A program made the position numbers and the translations under genes. Shown piece by piece: positions 16,409-25,540 of a stretch of DNA of 64,000 nucleotides (position 1 is the first letter of the stretch; each line of letters opens with the position of its first letter). Location of the stretch: positions 310,001 to 374,000 of the forward strand of contig NZ_PJAU01000031.1 of NCBI RefSeq assembly GCF_002836255.1, read 5' to 3'. This DNA comes from Colwellia sp. 75C3 (lineage in GTDB: Bacteria > Pseudomonadota > Gammaproteobacteria > Enterobacterales > Alteromonadaceae). The notes under the pieces were generated by a model. That model did no database searches. It was not told where the DNA came from and saw only the letters and a list, made by a program, of their open reading frames with translations.

Positions 16409-17116
16409 GTGAATTATTTGGCTCTTGATGCTTCAACGGAAGCATGTTCTGTTGCACTACAAGTAAACGGTAAAACCTTTTCTCGATATGAGCTTTGCCC
16501 ACAGTCGCATAGTTTACATCTACTACCCATGATAGATGCAGTGCTTAATGAGGCTGGAATAAAACTAGCCGAACTTGATGGTCTTGTTTTTGGTCAAGGA
16601 CCAGGTAGTTTTACTGGTGTTCGTATTGGTGTTGGTGTGGCGCAAGGCCTAGCCTTTTCGGCTAACTTACCCGTTGTAGGTGTTTCTAGCTTACAGGCTA
16701 TGGCACAATTGGCATATATAAAACATGGTCAGAAAGAAGTTATTGCTGCAATAGATGCCCGTATGTCTGAAGTTTATAATGGCTATTTTGTCCTTGATGA
16801 AAATAATATTATGCAAGCACAACAAGCTGAAGCGGTTACACCACCAGAGAAGCTAACAGAACATCTTTCATCAGTAGCTATTGCCTCTTTCTATGCTGTT
16901 GGCACAGGTTGGGATGCGTACTCTGAAAAATTAGGTGAACAGTTGTTATCATTGAAAATCAATGAAGGCAGCCCATATGTGTTATTCCCGACAGCAGAAG
17001 CTATGTTGAGTATTGGTAAAGTAAAATTAGAGCAAGGGCAGGGCGTATCAGCCGAAGATGCTCAGCCGGTATATGTTAGAGATACAGTTTCTTGGAAAAA
17101 GCTTCCAGGTAAATAA
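16409..17116 (+). CDS. tsaB: tRNA N6-threonylcarbamoyladenosine synthesis protein TsaB
   Basis: 235 residues, ASKHA fold. Starts GTG (MNYLALDASTEACSVAL). GQGPGSFTGVRIGVGVAQGLAF is the diagnostic TsaB segment. It partners TsaD, TsaE and TsaC to make t6A37 in tRNAs that read ANN codons, and bacterial TsaB is a catalytically inert scaffold for TsaD. It begins the run tsaB-M50 protein-hydrolase-fadD, reminiscent of the yeaZ-slp-fadD-rnd order in vibrios; no slp or rnd is present here. Confidence 0.95.
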   Translation: MNYLALDASTEACSVALQVNGKTFSRYELCPQSHSLHLLPMIDAVLNEAGIKLAELDGLVFGQGPGSFTGVRIGVGVAQGLAFSANLPVVGVSSLQAMAQLAYIKHGQKEVIAAIDARMSEVYNGYFVLDENNIMQAQQAEAVTPPEKLTEHLSSVAIASFYAVGTGWDAYSEKLGEQLLSLKINEGSPYVLFPTAEAMLSIGKVKLEQGQGVSAEDAQPVYVRDTVSWKKLPGK

Positions 17117-17191
17117 AAACTATTTTGGTCAGTAAATTGTGATCAGTTAATTCTGGAATAAAACTATAGCAGCATATTATGGTAGTACATT

Positions 17192-17872
17192 ATGACGAGT
17201 AGCCGACAAAATACTAAATCCAGCTTTTGGAAAAAATATCAATTATATTTCCTCTTGGTGGCTGCGATTGTCATCAGACAAATTCCTATCGTCTCTATCC
17301 CGCTGAATTGGTTGGAAACATACTTTCATGAAATAAGTCATGGTATTGCTGCATTGCTTACGGGTGGTGAAATCATCAATATCCAGTTGTTTGCTACAGG
17401 TGCAGGGCTATGTACTACTCAAGGTGGCTTAAGCTTCTTTATTACCTTCTTTGGTTATGCTGGAGCAACTGTTTGGGGTTGGCTACTGTTCAAACTGGCG
17501 AATAGTCATCAACGTACCGCACAAATTTTTTCTGGCGTGATGATCGTTTTACTGCTTGCTTCAATCGTCTTATGGGCAAGAGATTTACTTACTATGATTA
17601 TTATCGGGAGCTTAGCGGTGATGTTTGTATTCACTGTAAAAATGCGTCGATTATATTATCTACAGTTATTGTTAAAGTTTTTTGGTTTAAGTATTTTGTT
17701 AAATAGTTTATTTAGTCCAACGTACTTATTTGATGGTCGTGATTTAGGCGATGGTGCCGCCTTAGCTTCAATGACCATGGTTCCTGAATTAGTTTGGGTA
17801 TTATTATGGTGCGTGTTAGCGATTGCAGCCCTGTATTCCTTAATTAAAACCAATAAAAAGTCCCATGCTTAA
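17192..17872 (+). CDS. M50-type integral membrane metallopeptidase
   Basis: 226 residues with about six hydrophobic segments. HEISHGIAALLTGGE near residues 49-63 is an HEXXH zinc motif lying in or next to a membrane helix, as in site-2-protease-like M50B proteins. ATVWGWLLF follows and DGRDLGDGAAL may provide the second acidic ligand region. Such proteins cleave or bind transmembrane segments, but members of this small subfamily have no defined substrate that I know of. Start ATG at 17192, 76 bp after tsaB, same strand as tsaB and the alpha/beta hydrolase. Whether it is proteolytically active is unknown. Confidence 0.75.
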   Translation: MTSSRQNTKSSFWKKYQLYFLLVAAIVIRQIPIVSIPLNWLETYFHEISHGIAALLTGGEIINIQLFATGAGLCTTQGGLSFFITFFGYAGATVWGWLLFKLANSHQRTAQIFSGVMIVLLLASIVLWARDLLTMIIIGSLAVMFVFTVKMRRLYYLQLLLKFFGLSILLNSLFSPTYLFDGRDLGDGAALASMTMVPELVWVLLWCVLAIAALYSLIKTNKKSHA

Positions 17873-17957
17873 AGCAAAATATTAACTTAAAGGTGCCGTT
17901 TTAAAGTTCTAATCTTAAAGTGTGGTTTCAGCTGTGAATTTTCAGAGGTATAACTCT

Positions 17958-18884
17958 ATGGCAGATAACAATGAAATTGATGAGCTTAGCTATCAGTTAG
18001 GTGATTTAACACTTGCCGCAATCGGTTGTGGGAATAAACGTCATCAACCAGTGTTATGCTTACATGGCTACTTGGATAATGCCGCGAGCTTTTTACCTTT
18101 AATACAGCAAATAGCGCAAGAAAGTAACTCATTTTCCAATAGACGTATTATCGCACTAGATTGGCCAGGTCATGGTCATTCAGATCATCGTAGTGTTGGT
18201 GCTCATTATCATTTTTTTGATTATGTGAGTGATTTAGTCGCGCTATTTGAACTGAATAATTGGAAAAAAATTGATATCGTGGCTCATTCAATGGGCGCAA
18301 TGATTGCGAGTGCATTTGCTGCTGCTTTTCCTGAAAAAGTAAAGTCCTTGACGTTAATTGACTCGTTTGGCTTTATTTGTGCGCCAGCAGAGCAAACAAC
18401 TCATCAGCTACGAAAAGGCATATTGAGCCGAGTAAAGTCAGTTAAGTCTAGCCGTTCTTTTACTGAAGAAACTGCCATTAAAGCACGATTAAATGTGTCT
18501 GATTTAAATCCGGAACATGCTAAGTTAATCGTCCAAAGATCATTGATAGAAGTTGAAATTAAGACCGATGACACAATAAATCGTAACCAAGCTAGTATTT
18601 TATATCGTTGGCGTTCAGATCCGCGTTTACGTACGGTTTCACCTTATCGATTAAGTCTAGCGCAAGCACAACAATTGTTTGGTGATATTAAATGCCCCTT
18701 ACAATTGATATTTGGCGATAAAGGCATGAAAATGGTTACAACAGGATTGGAACATTTTTCTTCCGGTGTTGATAACCTATCAACGTCCAAGTTAGTAGGT
18801 GGTCACCATGTTCATATGGAACAAACGAAGGAATTATCATCTTTAATTAGCCATTTTATCAGTAAAATTCAAACAAGCGTTTAA
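17958..18884 (+). CDS. Alpha/beta hydrolase
   Basis: 308 residues from ATG 17958, which has AGAGG at 17943-17947; in-frame GTGs at 17922 and 17934 are alternatives. VLCLHGYLDNAASFLPL gives the oxyanion-hole HG. VAHSMGAMIA carries the nucleophile elbow G-x-S-x-G-like AHSMGA (Ser), LIFGDKG the acid strand, and GGHHVHME the catalytic His. It is cytosolic, with no signal peptide. Its position directly before fadD suggests hydrolysis of an acyl ester or thioester, but the substrate is not recognisable. Very similar genes precede fadD in related genera. Confidence 0.85.
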   Translation: MADNNEIDELSYQLGDLTLAAIGCGNKRHQPVLCLHGYLDNAASFLPLIQQIAQESNSFSNRRIIALDWPGHGHSDHRSVGAHYHFFDYVSDLVALFELNNWKKIDIVAHSMGAMIASAFAAAFPEKVKSLTLIDSFGFICAPAEQTTHQLRKGILSRVKSVKSSRSFTEETAIKARLNVSDLNPEHAKLIVQRSLIEVEIKTDDTINRNQASILYRWRSDPRLRTVSPYRLSLAQAQQLFGDIKCPLQLIFGDKGMKMVTTGLEHFSSGVDNLSTSKLVGGHHVHMEQTKELSSLISHFISKIQTSV

Positions 18885-19001
18885 ATTTGTGGCGTATTAC
18901 TAGAAAATTTGATAAAACTGTATTATTGAAATATGAGTTGCTGCAAATAAAATGATTATTAAAATAAATAGCAACATAATTACCTATTGAGGAAAGTCGT
19001 T

Positions 19002-20657
19002 GTGGAAAAAATTTGGTTAGAGAAAAGTTACCCTAGTGATGTACCGTTTGAAATAGATGCGGATAAATATCCATCCATTGTGGCTATGTTCACAAAATAT
19101 TCTACAAAGTATAGTGATAAAACTGCTTTCATTAATATGGGCGCTTCAATTACCTATGAAGAGCTGTCAATTCAAGCAACCGCTTTTGCAGCATACTTAC
19201 AACAAGATTTAGGTTTAGAGCGAGGCGATAAATTTGCCATTATGGTACCTAACTGCTTACAGTATCCTATCGCTTTATTTGGCGCTTTATTAGCAGGACT
19301 TACTGTTGTAAACGTAAATCCTTTATACACGGCCCGTGAACTTGAGCATCAATTAAAAGACTCTGACGCTAAAGCAATGCTGATTATAGAGAACTTTGCA
19401 CAAACCCTTGAAAAAGTGGTGGATAAAACCGCAGTGAAACATGTCATCATGACATCACTAGGTGATCGCTTGGGCTTAGTCAAAGGTACGGTAGTAAACT
19501 GTGTTGTTAAATACGTGAAAAAAATGGTACCCGCTTTCAATCTCCCTCATGCGGTACGTTTTAATACTACTTTATCACGCGGTTTAGGACTTACATTATC
19601 GCCGGTAGAGTTGTGCGGTGATGATCTGGCCTTTTTACAATATACCGGTGGAACAACGGGCTTATCTAAAGGCGCAATGTTAACTCACCGAAATATGGTA
19701 GCCAATTTACAACAAGCTAAAGCGGCCATTTTCCCAATGTTAGAAGAAGGCCAAGAGTTAGTGGTAACTGCTTTACCGCTTTATCATATCTTTGCTTTGA
19801 CGGCGAATTGCCTAACATTCTTTACTATGGGCGGTACCAATTTATTGATTACCAACCCAAGAGATATGCCTAACTTTGTTAAAGAATTATCAAAGTATCC
19901 GTTTACCGCGATTACGGGCGTAAATACTTTATTTAACGGCTTATTGAATACCCCTGGTTTTAGTGACCTTAACTTTAGTACTCTTAAAATGTCGCTTGGC
20001 GGCGGAATGGCAGTGCAACGACCAGTAGCTGAACGCTGGCAAGCCGTTACAGGTACCCGTTTGTTAGAAGGCTATGGCTTAACTGAATGTGCACCTTTAG
20101 TAACGATAAGCCCTTACAATCTTGAAGCCTATGACGGCAGTATAGGTCTTCCTGCCGCTTCAACTGATGTTAAAATCATGCGTGAAGATGGTAGTGAAGC
20201 GGATATTGGTGAGTCAGGCGAAATGTGTGTTAAAGGCCCTCAAGTCATGACAGGTTATTACAAATGTGAAGAAGCTACTGCTGAAGTATTAAAAGATGGC
20301 TGGTTTGCTACGGGTGATATTGCCATGATGGATGATAGAGGTTTTTTCACTATTGTTGATCGTAAAAAAGACATGATTATTGTTTCTGGCTTTAATGTTT
20401 ACCCAAATGAAATTGAAGAAGTACTTGCCATGCATGAAGGGGTCTTAGAATCTGCAGCTATTGGTATACCTCACGAAGTTTCAGGTGAGATAGTCAAAAT
20501 ATTTGTGGTGAAAAAATCGGATGATTTAGATGAAGAAACACTTATCAAACATTGCCGTGAAAATTTAACTAACTATAAAGTACCAAAATTAGTTGAGTTT
20601 AGAAAAGAACTACCTAAAACGAATGTCGGTAAAATATTAAGAAGAGAACTTCGCTAG
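19002..20657 (+). CDS. fadD: Long-chain fatty acid-CoA ligase
   Basis: 551 residues from GTG 19002 ([15 protein letters not shown], aligned with E. coli FadD). A TTG at 18987 is in frame but overlaps the ribosome site [20 protein letters not shown] (about residues 213-224) is the ATP/AMP signature, GYGLTECAP the second adenylate motif, and [26 protein letters not shown] plus [12 protein letters not shown] complete the ANL-family pattern. It activates imported fatty acids at the inner membrane for beta-oxidation. No FadR- or PsrA-like palindrome is visible upstream, unlike the acyl-CoA dehydrogenase and lipase genes nearby. Confidence 0.95.
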   Translation: MEKIWLEKSYPSDVPFEIDADKYPSIVAMFTKYSTKYSDKTAFINMGASITYEELSIQATAFAAYLQQDLGLERGDKFAIMVPNCLQYPIALFGALLAGLTVVNVNPLYTARELEHQLKDSDAKAMLIIENFAQTLEKVVDKTAVKHVIMTSLGDRLGLVKGTVVNCVVKYVKKMVPAFNLPHAVRFNTTLSRGLGLTLSPVELCGDDLAFLQYTGGTTGLSKGAMLTHRNMVANLQQAKAAIFPMLEEGQELVVTALPLYHIFALTANCLTFFTMGGTNLLITNPRDMPNFVKELSKYPFTAITGVNTLFNGLLNTPGFSDLNFSTLKMSLGGGMAVQRPVAERWQAVTGTRLLEGYGLTECAPLVTISPYNLEAYDGSIGLPAASTDVKIMREDGSEADIGESGEMCVKGPQVMTGYYKCEEATAEVLKDGWFATGDIAMMDDRGFFTIVDRKKDMIIVSGFNVYPNEIEEVLAMHEGVLESAAIGIPHEVSGEIVKIFVVKKSDDLDEETLIKHCRENLTNYKVPKLVEFRKELPKTNVGKILRRELR

Positions 20658-20675
20658 GACGTTAATAGTAAAGCC

Positions 20676-20703
20676 GATATGAATTCCGTAATGAATTCAT
20701 ATC
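20676..20703. repeat. 11-bp perfect inverted repeat after fadD
   Basis: GATATGAATTC, 6-base loop, GAATTCATATC, located 19 bp after the fadD stop and just before the terminator at 20711. It could stabilise the transcript's 3' end; no function is shown. Confidence 0.5.
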
Positions 20704-20710
20704 AAGCAAT

Positions 20711-20743
20711 AAAAAAGGCAAGCTGTAATAGCTTGCCTTTTTT
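20711..20743. terminator. Bidirectional terminator between fadD and yciK
   Basis: An A run, GGCAAGC, 7-base loop, GCTTGCC and a T run form a perfect stem between convergent genes. Confidence 0.9.
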
Positions 20744-20773
20744 GTTGGTTATTCAGGTGTATCAAATTGGCTT

Positions 20774-21511
20774 CTATTGAGCTTTTAAGGTTTGACCATT
20801 TACTTCTAGGCTATCATCAGACATTAAATAGACATATAGAGGCATGATATCTTCTGGTGTAGCAAGTTCGTCTTTATCTTCAGCAGGGAAGGCACACGAA
20901 CGCATATTGGTATTGGTAGCGCCAGGATTAATCGCGTTAGTACGTAAATTTGATTCTTCATATTCATCTGCAATAACCTGCATCATGCCTTCTGTGGCAA
21001 ATTTAGAGATGCTATATTGGCCCCAGTAAGCTCTACCTTGGCTACCAACACCTGACGAAGTAAATATTAAGGAAGCATTAGGTGCTAATAATAACGTCGG
21101 TATTAATGTTTGAGCTAATAAACATTGTGCGGTTACGTTGACTTTCATTACATCATTAAATACTTGCTCATGCATTTGAGTGAACGGTGTTAGTTCGCCT
21201 AAAATAGAGGCATTAAGTAATACACCATCAAGTTTTCCGAATTGACTGACAATTGTCGAAGACATATCAATATAGTTTTGTTTAGTCGCACCTTTTAAAT
21301 CAAGGGGGATAATCGCGGGCTCTGCTTTGCCTAAAGCAACAATTTCATCATACACAGCTTCAAGTTTACTTACCGTTTTACCTAATAGAATGACGGTAGC
21401 ACCAAGTTGCGCATAAGTTAAAGCGGCAGTGCGGCCAATACCAGCACCAGCGCCCGTTACTAGAATAGTTTTGTTGGTTAAACAAGCATCTTTTATTGAA
21501 TAATTATACAT
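20774..21511 (-). CDS. yciK: YciK-like SDR oxidoreductase
   Basis: 245 residues. Classical SDR: ILVTGAGAGIGRTAAL nucleotide motif, LNASILGELTPF in place of NAG, YSISKFATEGMM with catalytic Tyr and Lys, and NAINPGATNTNMR. The N-terminal extension MYNYSIKDACLTNK and the pattern LNAS/LGELTPF match E. coli YciK rather than generic SDRs. The physiological substrate of YciK is not established. It starts ATG at 21511 and is transcribed away from the lipase gene at 21770. In related genomes YciK lies near sohB, which here is two genes away. Confidence 0.85.
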   Translation of the reverse strand: MYNYSIKDACLTNKTILVTGAGAGIGRTAALTYAQLGATVILLGKTVSKLEAVYDEIVALGKAEPAIIPLDLKGATKQNYIDMSSTIVSQFGKLDGVLLNASILGELTPFTQMHEQVFNDVMKVNVTAQCLLAQTLIPTLLLAPNASLIFTSSGVGSQGRAYWGQYSISKFATEGMMQVIADEYEESNLRTNAINPGATNTNMRSCAFPAEDKDELATPEDIMPLYVYLMSDDSLEVNGQTLKAQ

Positions 21512-21660
21512 CTTGGGATCTTATTGCTGTGAGTGAGGAAATTACTTGGCTATTCTACGCGTTGGTATTTTCATTGACGAGCAAAAAGTTTATTTTGGTT
21601 ACTAAATAGAACAAAAAAGTAAAAAATCACTGGAACCTTGTGACATCTTGGGGTAACTTT

Positions 21661-21677
21661 AACTGGTCATACTAGTT
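21661..21677. promoter_or_regulatory. FadR-like operator
   Basis: AACTGGTCATACTAGTT matches the FadR consensus AACTGGTCNGACCAGTT at 14 of 16 defined positions (left half 8 of 8). It lies 93 bp upstream of the lipase start and directly abuts the PsrA-like palindrome at 21678. Confidence 0.65.
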
Positions 21678-21697
21678 ATTCAAACAATAGTTTGAAT
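21678..21697. promoter_or_regulatory. PsrA-like operator palindrome
   Basis: ATTCAAAC, AATA, GTTTGAAT: a perfect 8-bp inverted repeat containing CAAAC-N4-GTTTG, the PsrA-type pattern. It has the same spacing as the site at 4601-4616. Placed 73 bp before the lipase ATG. Confidence 0.65.
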
Positions 21698-21769
21698 TTT
21701 GGTTTGACTGATAAAATAAAAATAACATAAAAAACACATAATAAATATTACGGCATTGGGGAATTTAAC

Positions 21770-24193
21770 ATGAAAAAGCTAGCTCTCAGTCTTGCGATTA
21801 TTAGCGCACTTGGTTTAAGTGCTTGTGATAGCGAAACTATCGAAGATGTAAAAAAAGAAGTCGCAGATAATGGTACTGCTGTTACCTCCCTTGCACGAGT
21901 CGTTTTTGATCCCGGTGCAGCTACACCACGTTTATCTATCCCTAATGACTTATTATTTTCAGGAACACAAGATGGTACGCTTGCACTACCAATGGAAGAT
22001 CCAAATGATGGGAGTGACCCAGCTGTTGCAATGAGTGCACTTGACGGTTGGTCGGTTAGTAATCCTTTTGTTCTTAATGTCGATTTACCACAAGATACAA
22101 CACTAGATGCTGTATCAGTAATGAATCCGGCTTCAGTACGTATTTTTGAAACACTAATGGGTCAAGATATAGGTTGTGAAGCTGTACCTCGCGGCGCAGC
22201 TTGTAAAGTGGTTAATGAATTAACTTTTGGGGTTGATTTTGTTGCACAAGCTTCTAGCAAAGGTATTGTTATTGCTCCACTCAAGCCTCTCGAAGGTAAA
22301 ACAACTTACATTGTTGCTTTAACTAATAATATCCAAGATAGTGATGGTAAAGCGATAGCTGCTTCCATTACCTATGATCTTGTTCGACAAGATATAACGA
22401 CTAAGCCATTAGCTACTGAAAGTCAGTTAATGCTCCAAGGCGTAATTAACAGTTACGAAAGTGCTATTGTTGCCGCCGGTGCTGATAGTGATAGCCTTAT
22501 TTATACTATGGCGATGACCACTCAATCTACTACAGACTCTCTGAATGCTATTAAAGGGTTAATGGCCGCCAATTTAGCAAGAGGCCAAATGCCAACTATA
22601 GCAATTACAGATACAGGAATGTCTGCTGCTGATATATTAACGGGGAAAATTCCAGATCAACTCATCCCTGTATATAGCGCTGCTAATTATATGACAGGTT
22701 CTATAACGCTTCCTTATTACTTAGCAATACCTAGTGCTGAAAACCCGCTTGCCCCAACAAATGATTGGTGGAAAGCGTTATGTGACTCAGGCGCTATGTT
22801 AGCCGGACTTGCCGCGACGAACCCTGCTGCCATTCCAGTGGAACCAGTACCTGATAGTAATGACGCTACTTGTATGGCTATATCACAAGCGCAAGGATTA
22901 CCTGCTCCAGGTCTGCGTGATTTAGGTATTGATACCGAGCGTAATATCACTAAATTTAACCCTGTGCCAGCACCACGGGCTATGATGCCTATAGACATAC
23001 AAATGACCACGCCAAACTTAGCTATAGCTAACGCAGTTCGTGCTGGCATGGCGAATCCGTTACCTCCTTTAGTTAAACCCGATGCCGGCTGGCCTATTGT
23101 TATTCTACAACATGGATTATCTGGTTATAAAGAGCAAATGTTATCAGTAACAGGCGCGTTATCTATTTATGGTATTGCTACGGTGGCTATAGACGCACCA
23201 TTACATGGTTCTCGTGGTTTTGACTTAGATGGCGATGGCAATGATGATATTAATGGTAGCGACACTACGCTCCATTACATTAACTTAGCTAGCTTATTAA
23301 CCGCTCGAGATAACTTTCGCCAAACCATAGCTGATACTTTAGGTTTACGTTTTGGATTGAATTTTATGGGGGCGGCTGATGTTAATGGTGACCCGCTTGA
23401 TTTAATGTTAGATCAAAGCAATGTGCATTATTTTGGTATCTCTTTAGGTGGCATAATGGGCATAAGCATTAATGCTATGGCTAACACTGAATTAGCCCCG
23501 CAAGTTGATGGACTATTTAAGATAAATACTGCTTCGCTATCTGTACCTGGCTTAATGTTAGCTAACTTTGGTATGGAATCACCTGCTTTTGGTAGTTTGG
23601 TTAAGTCTAATCTTGTCTATAAAAGCTCAGATGACTTCAAAGCCTTTGTTGATATGACATTTCCAAATGGTTTTACTCAAGACCAATTAACAGCAACTTA
23701 TGAAGCATTTTACGATAGTCTATCTATCGAAGAGCAAGCCGAGCTGAATGGGGTTTTTGCTCAGTTTACTTTTGCGGCACAAACGGTTACAGACTCAGGT
23801 GATCCTATTAGCTATGTAACTGATTTAGCGGCGACTAGTACACCTATAATGTTAACGGAAGTGATTGGTAATGGCAGTGACAATTTGCCAGACCAAGTGG
23901 TAATTAATACGACACCAAACACACCGATGGGTGGTACAGAGCCGGCTATTGCTTTGTTAAATCTACCTAGCATTTCAACCACAACATATGACGCGGAAAT
24001 ACCTGTGTCTGGCGCTGTTCGTTATCTTTTTGGTCACCATGGTTCAGTGTTAACACCTATGGCTATTCCAGGAGTAGCTCCAGATGCAGAAATGACAGCA
24101 AGAGCGACGCAACAAATGCAAAGTCAGTTAGTTAGCTTTATTTTGAGTATGGGGCATCAGATTTCAGTAACAGATGAAGCTATTGTTCAATAA
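21770..24193 (+). CDS. VolA/Pla-1/cef-family surface lipase lipoprotein
   Basis: 807 residues. The signal peptide ends with lipobox LSAC (C19), then DSE. The fold is alpha/beta hydrolase: IVILQHGLSGYKEQM gives the oxyanion region, G556-I-S558-L-G560 the nucleophile elbow, LFGHHGS the likely catalytic His region. Length and the early VVFDPGAATPRLSIPNDLLF segment fit the Pla-1/cef extracellular lipase family. That family includes VolA of Vibrio, a surface-exposed lysophospholipase that frees fatty acids for uptake by FadL. Adjacent FadR-like and PsrA-like operators upstream agree with such a role. It is monocistronic with its own terminator. Inference: it scavenges host or detrital phospholipid at the outer membrane. 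Confidence 0.85.
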   Translation: MKKLALSLAIISALGLSACDSETIEDVKKEVADNGTAVTSLARVVFDPGAATPRLSIPNDLLFSGTQDGTLALPMEDPNDGSDPAVAMSALDGWSVSNPFVLNVDLPQDTTLDAVSVMNPASVRIFETLMGQDIGCEAVPRGAACKVVNELTFGVDFVAQASSKGIVIAPLKPLEGKTTYIVALTNNIQDSDGKAIAASITYDLVRQDITTKPLATESQLMLQGVINSYESAIVAAGADSDSLIYTMAMTTQSTTDSLNAIKGLMAANLARGQMPTIAITDTGMSAADILTGKIPDQLIPVYSAANYMTGSITLPYYLAIPSAENPLAPTNDWWKALCDSGAMLAGLAATNPAAIPVEPVPDSNDATCMAISQAQGLPAPGLRDLGIDTERNITKFNPVPAPRAMMPIDIQMTTPNLAIANAVRAGMANPLPPLVKPDAGWPIVILQHGLSGYKEQMLSVTGALSIYGIATVAIDAPLHGSRGFDLDGDGNDDINGSDTTLHYINLASLLTARDNFRQTIADTLGLRFGLNFMGAADVNGDPLDLMLDQSNVHYFGISLGGIMGISINAMANTELAPQVDGLFKINTASLSVPGLMLANFGMESPAFGSLVKSNLVYKSSDDFKAFVDMTFPNGFTQDQLTATYEAFYDSLSIEEQAELNGVFAQFTFAAQTVTDSGDPISYVTDLAATSTPIMLTEVIGNGSDNLPDQVVINTTPNTPMGGTEPAIALLNLPSISTTTYDAEIPVSGAVRYLFGHHGSVLTPMAIPGVAPDAEMTARATQQMQSQLVSFILSMGHQISVTDEAIVQ

Positions 24194-24215
24194 CGTTTCA
24201 TTATAAACCTGTTTT

Positions 24216-24245
24216 AAAAAAGCCCTCTTTTGAGGGCTTTTTTTT
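24216..24245 (+). terminator. Terminator after lipase gene
   Basis: AAAAAAGCCCTC, TTTT loop, GAGGGCTTTTTT and more T residues, 22 bp after the stop codon. Confidence 0.9.
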
Positions 24246-24353
24246 GCCTGTTTTTTACACTATTTTATCAATGGTTTTCAAGACATAAAAATAGTGTAGA
24301 ATTACGGCAATTATTTTATCCCTATATTTACCAATATATCCTCAGGAGTTACC

Positions 24354-25418
24354 TTGGAATTTTTATACGAATACGGTTTGTTTTTAGCGAAAGCTATTAC
24401 TTTTGTTTTGGCTGTTATTGCCATTATTATTGCCATTGCAGGTGCTGCTACTAAACAACATCACAAAAAAGGTGAGCTTGATATCACCGACTTATCGGAA
24501 CAGTTTATCGAGACTGAAGAAGATATTATTCATGCGTTATTGAGTAAAGAAGAATTTAAAGAAAAAGAAAAAGCCGACAAAAAACAAGAAAAACTAAAAG
24601 CTAAAGCCGACAAGGCAAATGCAAAATTGGCTAAATCAGGTGATGAAAGCGCAAAAGAGCCTAACAAAGCGCATGTTTTCGTGGTTGATTTTAACGGTAG
24701 TATTGATGCTAAAGAAGTCAGCTCTTTACGTGAAGAAGTTACAGCGATACTTTCAGTAGCGAAACCTGAAGATGAAGTTTTTGTTCGCTTAGAGAGTGGC
24801 GGTGGTATGGTGCATGGTTATGGTTTAGCTTCGTCACAACTTGACCGTATTCGTCAGCATAATATTCCTCTAACAGTATCAGTAGATAAAGTCGCTGCTA
24901 GTGGTGGTTATATGATGGCTTGTGTAGCAAACAATATTATATCAGCACCTTTTGCCATTTTAGGCTCTATTGGTGTGATTGCTCAAGTACCGAACTTTAA
25001 TAAGTTATTGAAAAAGCATGATATTGATTTTGAACAATTTACTGCAGGTGAATTTAAACGCACAGTAACTATGTTCGGTGAGAATACCGAAAAGGGTAAA
25101 GAAAAGTTCATCGAAGAATTAGAAGAAACGCACGTCTTATTTAAAAACTTTGTAAGTGAACGTAGACCGACTTTAGATATGGTAAAAGTAGCAACGGGTG
25201 AACATTGGTTTGGTACAACCGCCTTGGAGCTAGGTCTAGTAGATAGCATTCAAACCAGTGATGATTACTTACAAGGTAAGAGTAAAAGCCATAAAGTCGT
25301 TGCTATTAAGTATGAAGTGAAAAAAGGCTTGGCTGAAAAGTTCTCTAAAGCCGCTTCTCTATCAGCGGAAAGCTTTTTAGGAAAGTTATTACAACGTAAT
25401 AGTATTTTCCCGGGGTAA
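24354..25418 (+). CDS. sohB: SohB inner-membrane serine protease
   Basis: 354 residues. Start TTG at 24354 (MEFLYEYGLFLAKAITF matches the family N-terminus), with AGGAG at 24343-24347; no in-frame ATG lies nearby. One N-terminal membrane segment is followed by a Lys/Glu-rich stretch at about 65-100, then a peptidase S49 domain. VDKVAASGGYMMACVAN holds the nucleophile S183, and FAILGSIGVIAQ and the EELEETHVLFKNFV segment are typical. SohB is a SppA-like periplasmic-facing protease of uncertain substrate. It stands alone, with a terminator downstream. Confidence 0.93.
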   Translation: MEFLYEYGLFLAKAITFVLAVIAIIIAIAGAATKQHHKKGELDITDLSEQFIETEEDIIHALLSKEEFKEKEKADKKQEKLKAKADKANAKLAKSGDESAKEPNKAHVFVVDFNGSIDAKEVSSLREEVTAILSVAKPEDEVFVRLESGGGMVHGYGLASSQLDRIRQHNIPLTVSVDKVAASGGYMMACVANNIISAPFAILGSIGVIAQVPNFNKLLKKHDIDFEQFTAGEFKRTVTMFGENTEKGKEKFIEELEETHVLFKNFVSERRPTLDMVKVATGEHWFGTTALELGLVDSIQTSDDYLQGKSKSHKVVAIKYEVKKGLAEKFSKAASLSAESFLGKLLQRNSIFPG

Positions 25419-25471
25419 TAGTTGGTTAGTTAATACCACTAACCGAGTTAATACACATAATAGACACATTG

Positions 25472-25510
25472 AAAAAGCCTTGCTGAGTTTACTCCGCAAG
25501 GCTTTTTTTT
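25472..25510. terminator. Bidirectional terminator between sohB and the symporter gene
   Basis: AAAAAGCCTTGC, 12-base loop, GCAAGGCTTTTT with a long T run, between convergent genes. Confidence 0.88.
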
Positions 25511-25540
25511 GTTCAGAAATCGTTAACTGTTCTGTTGGGC

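Noticed and set aside
24230-24454. 74-codon frame overlapping the sohB start
   Set aside because: Starts inside a terminator T run and lies out of frame with the clear SohB N-terminus.
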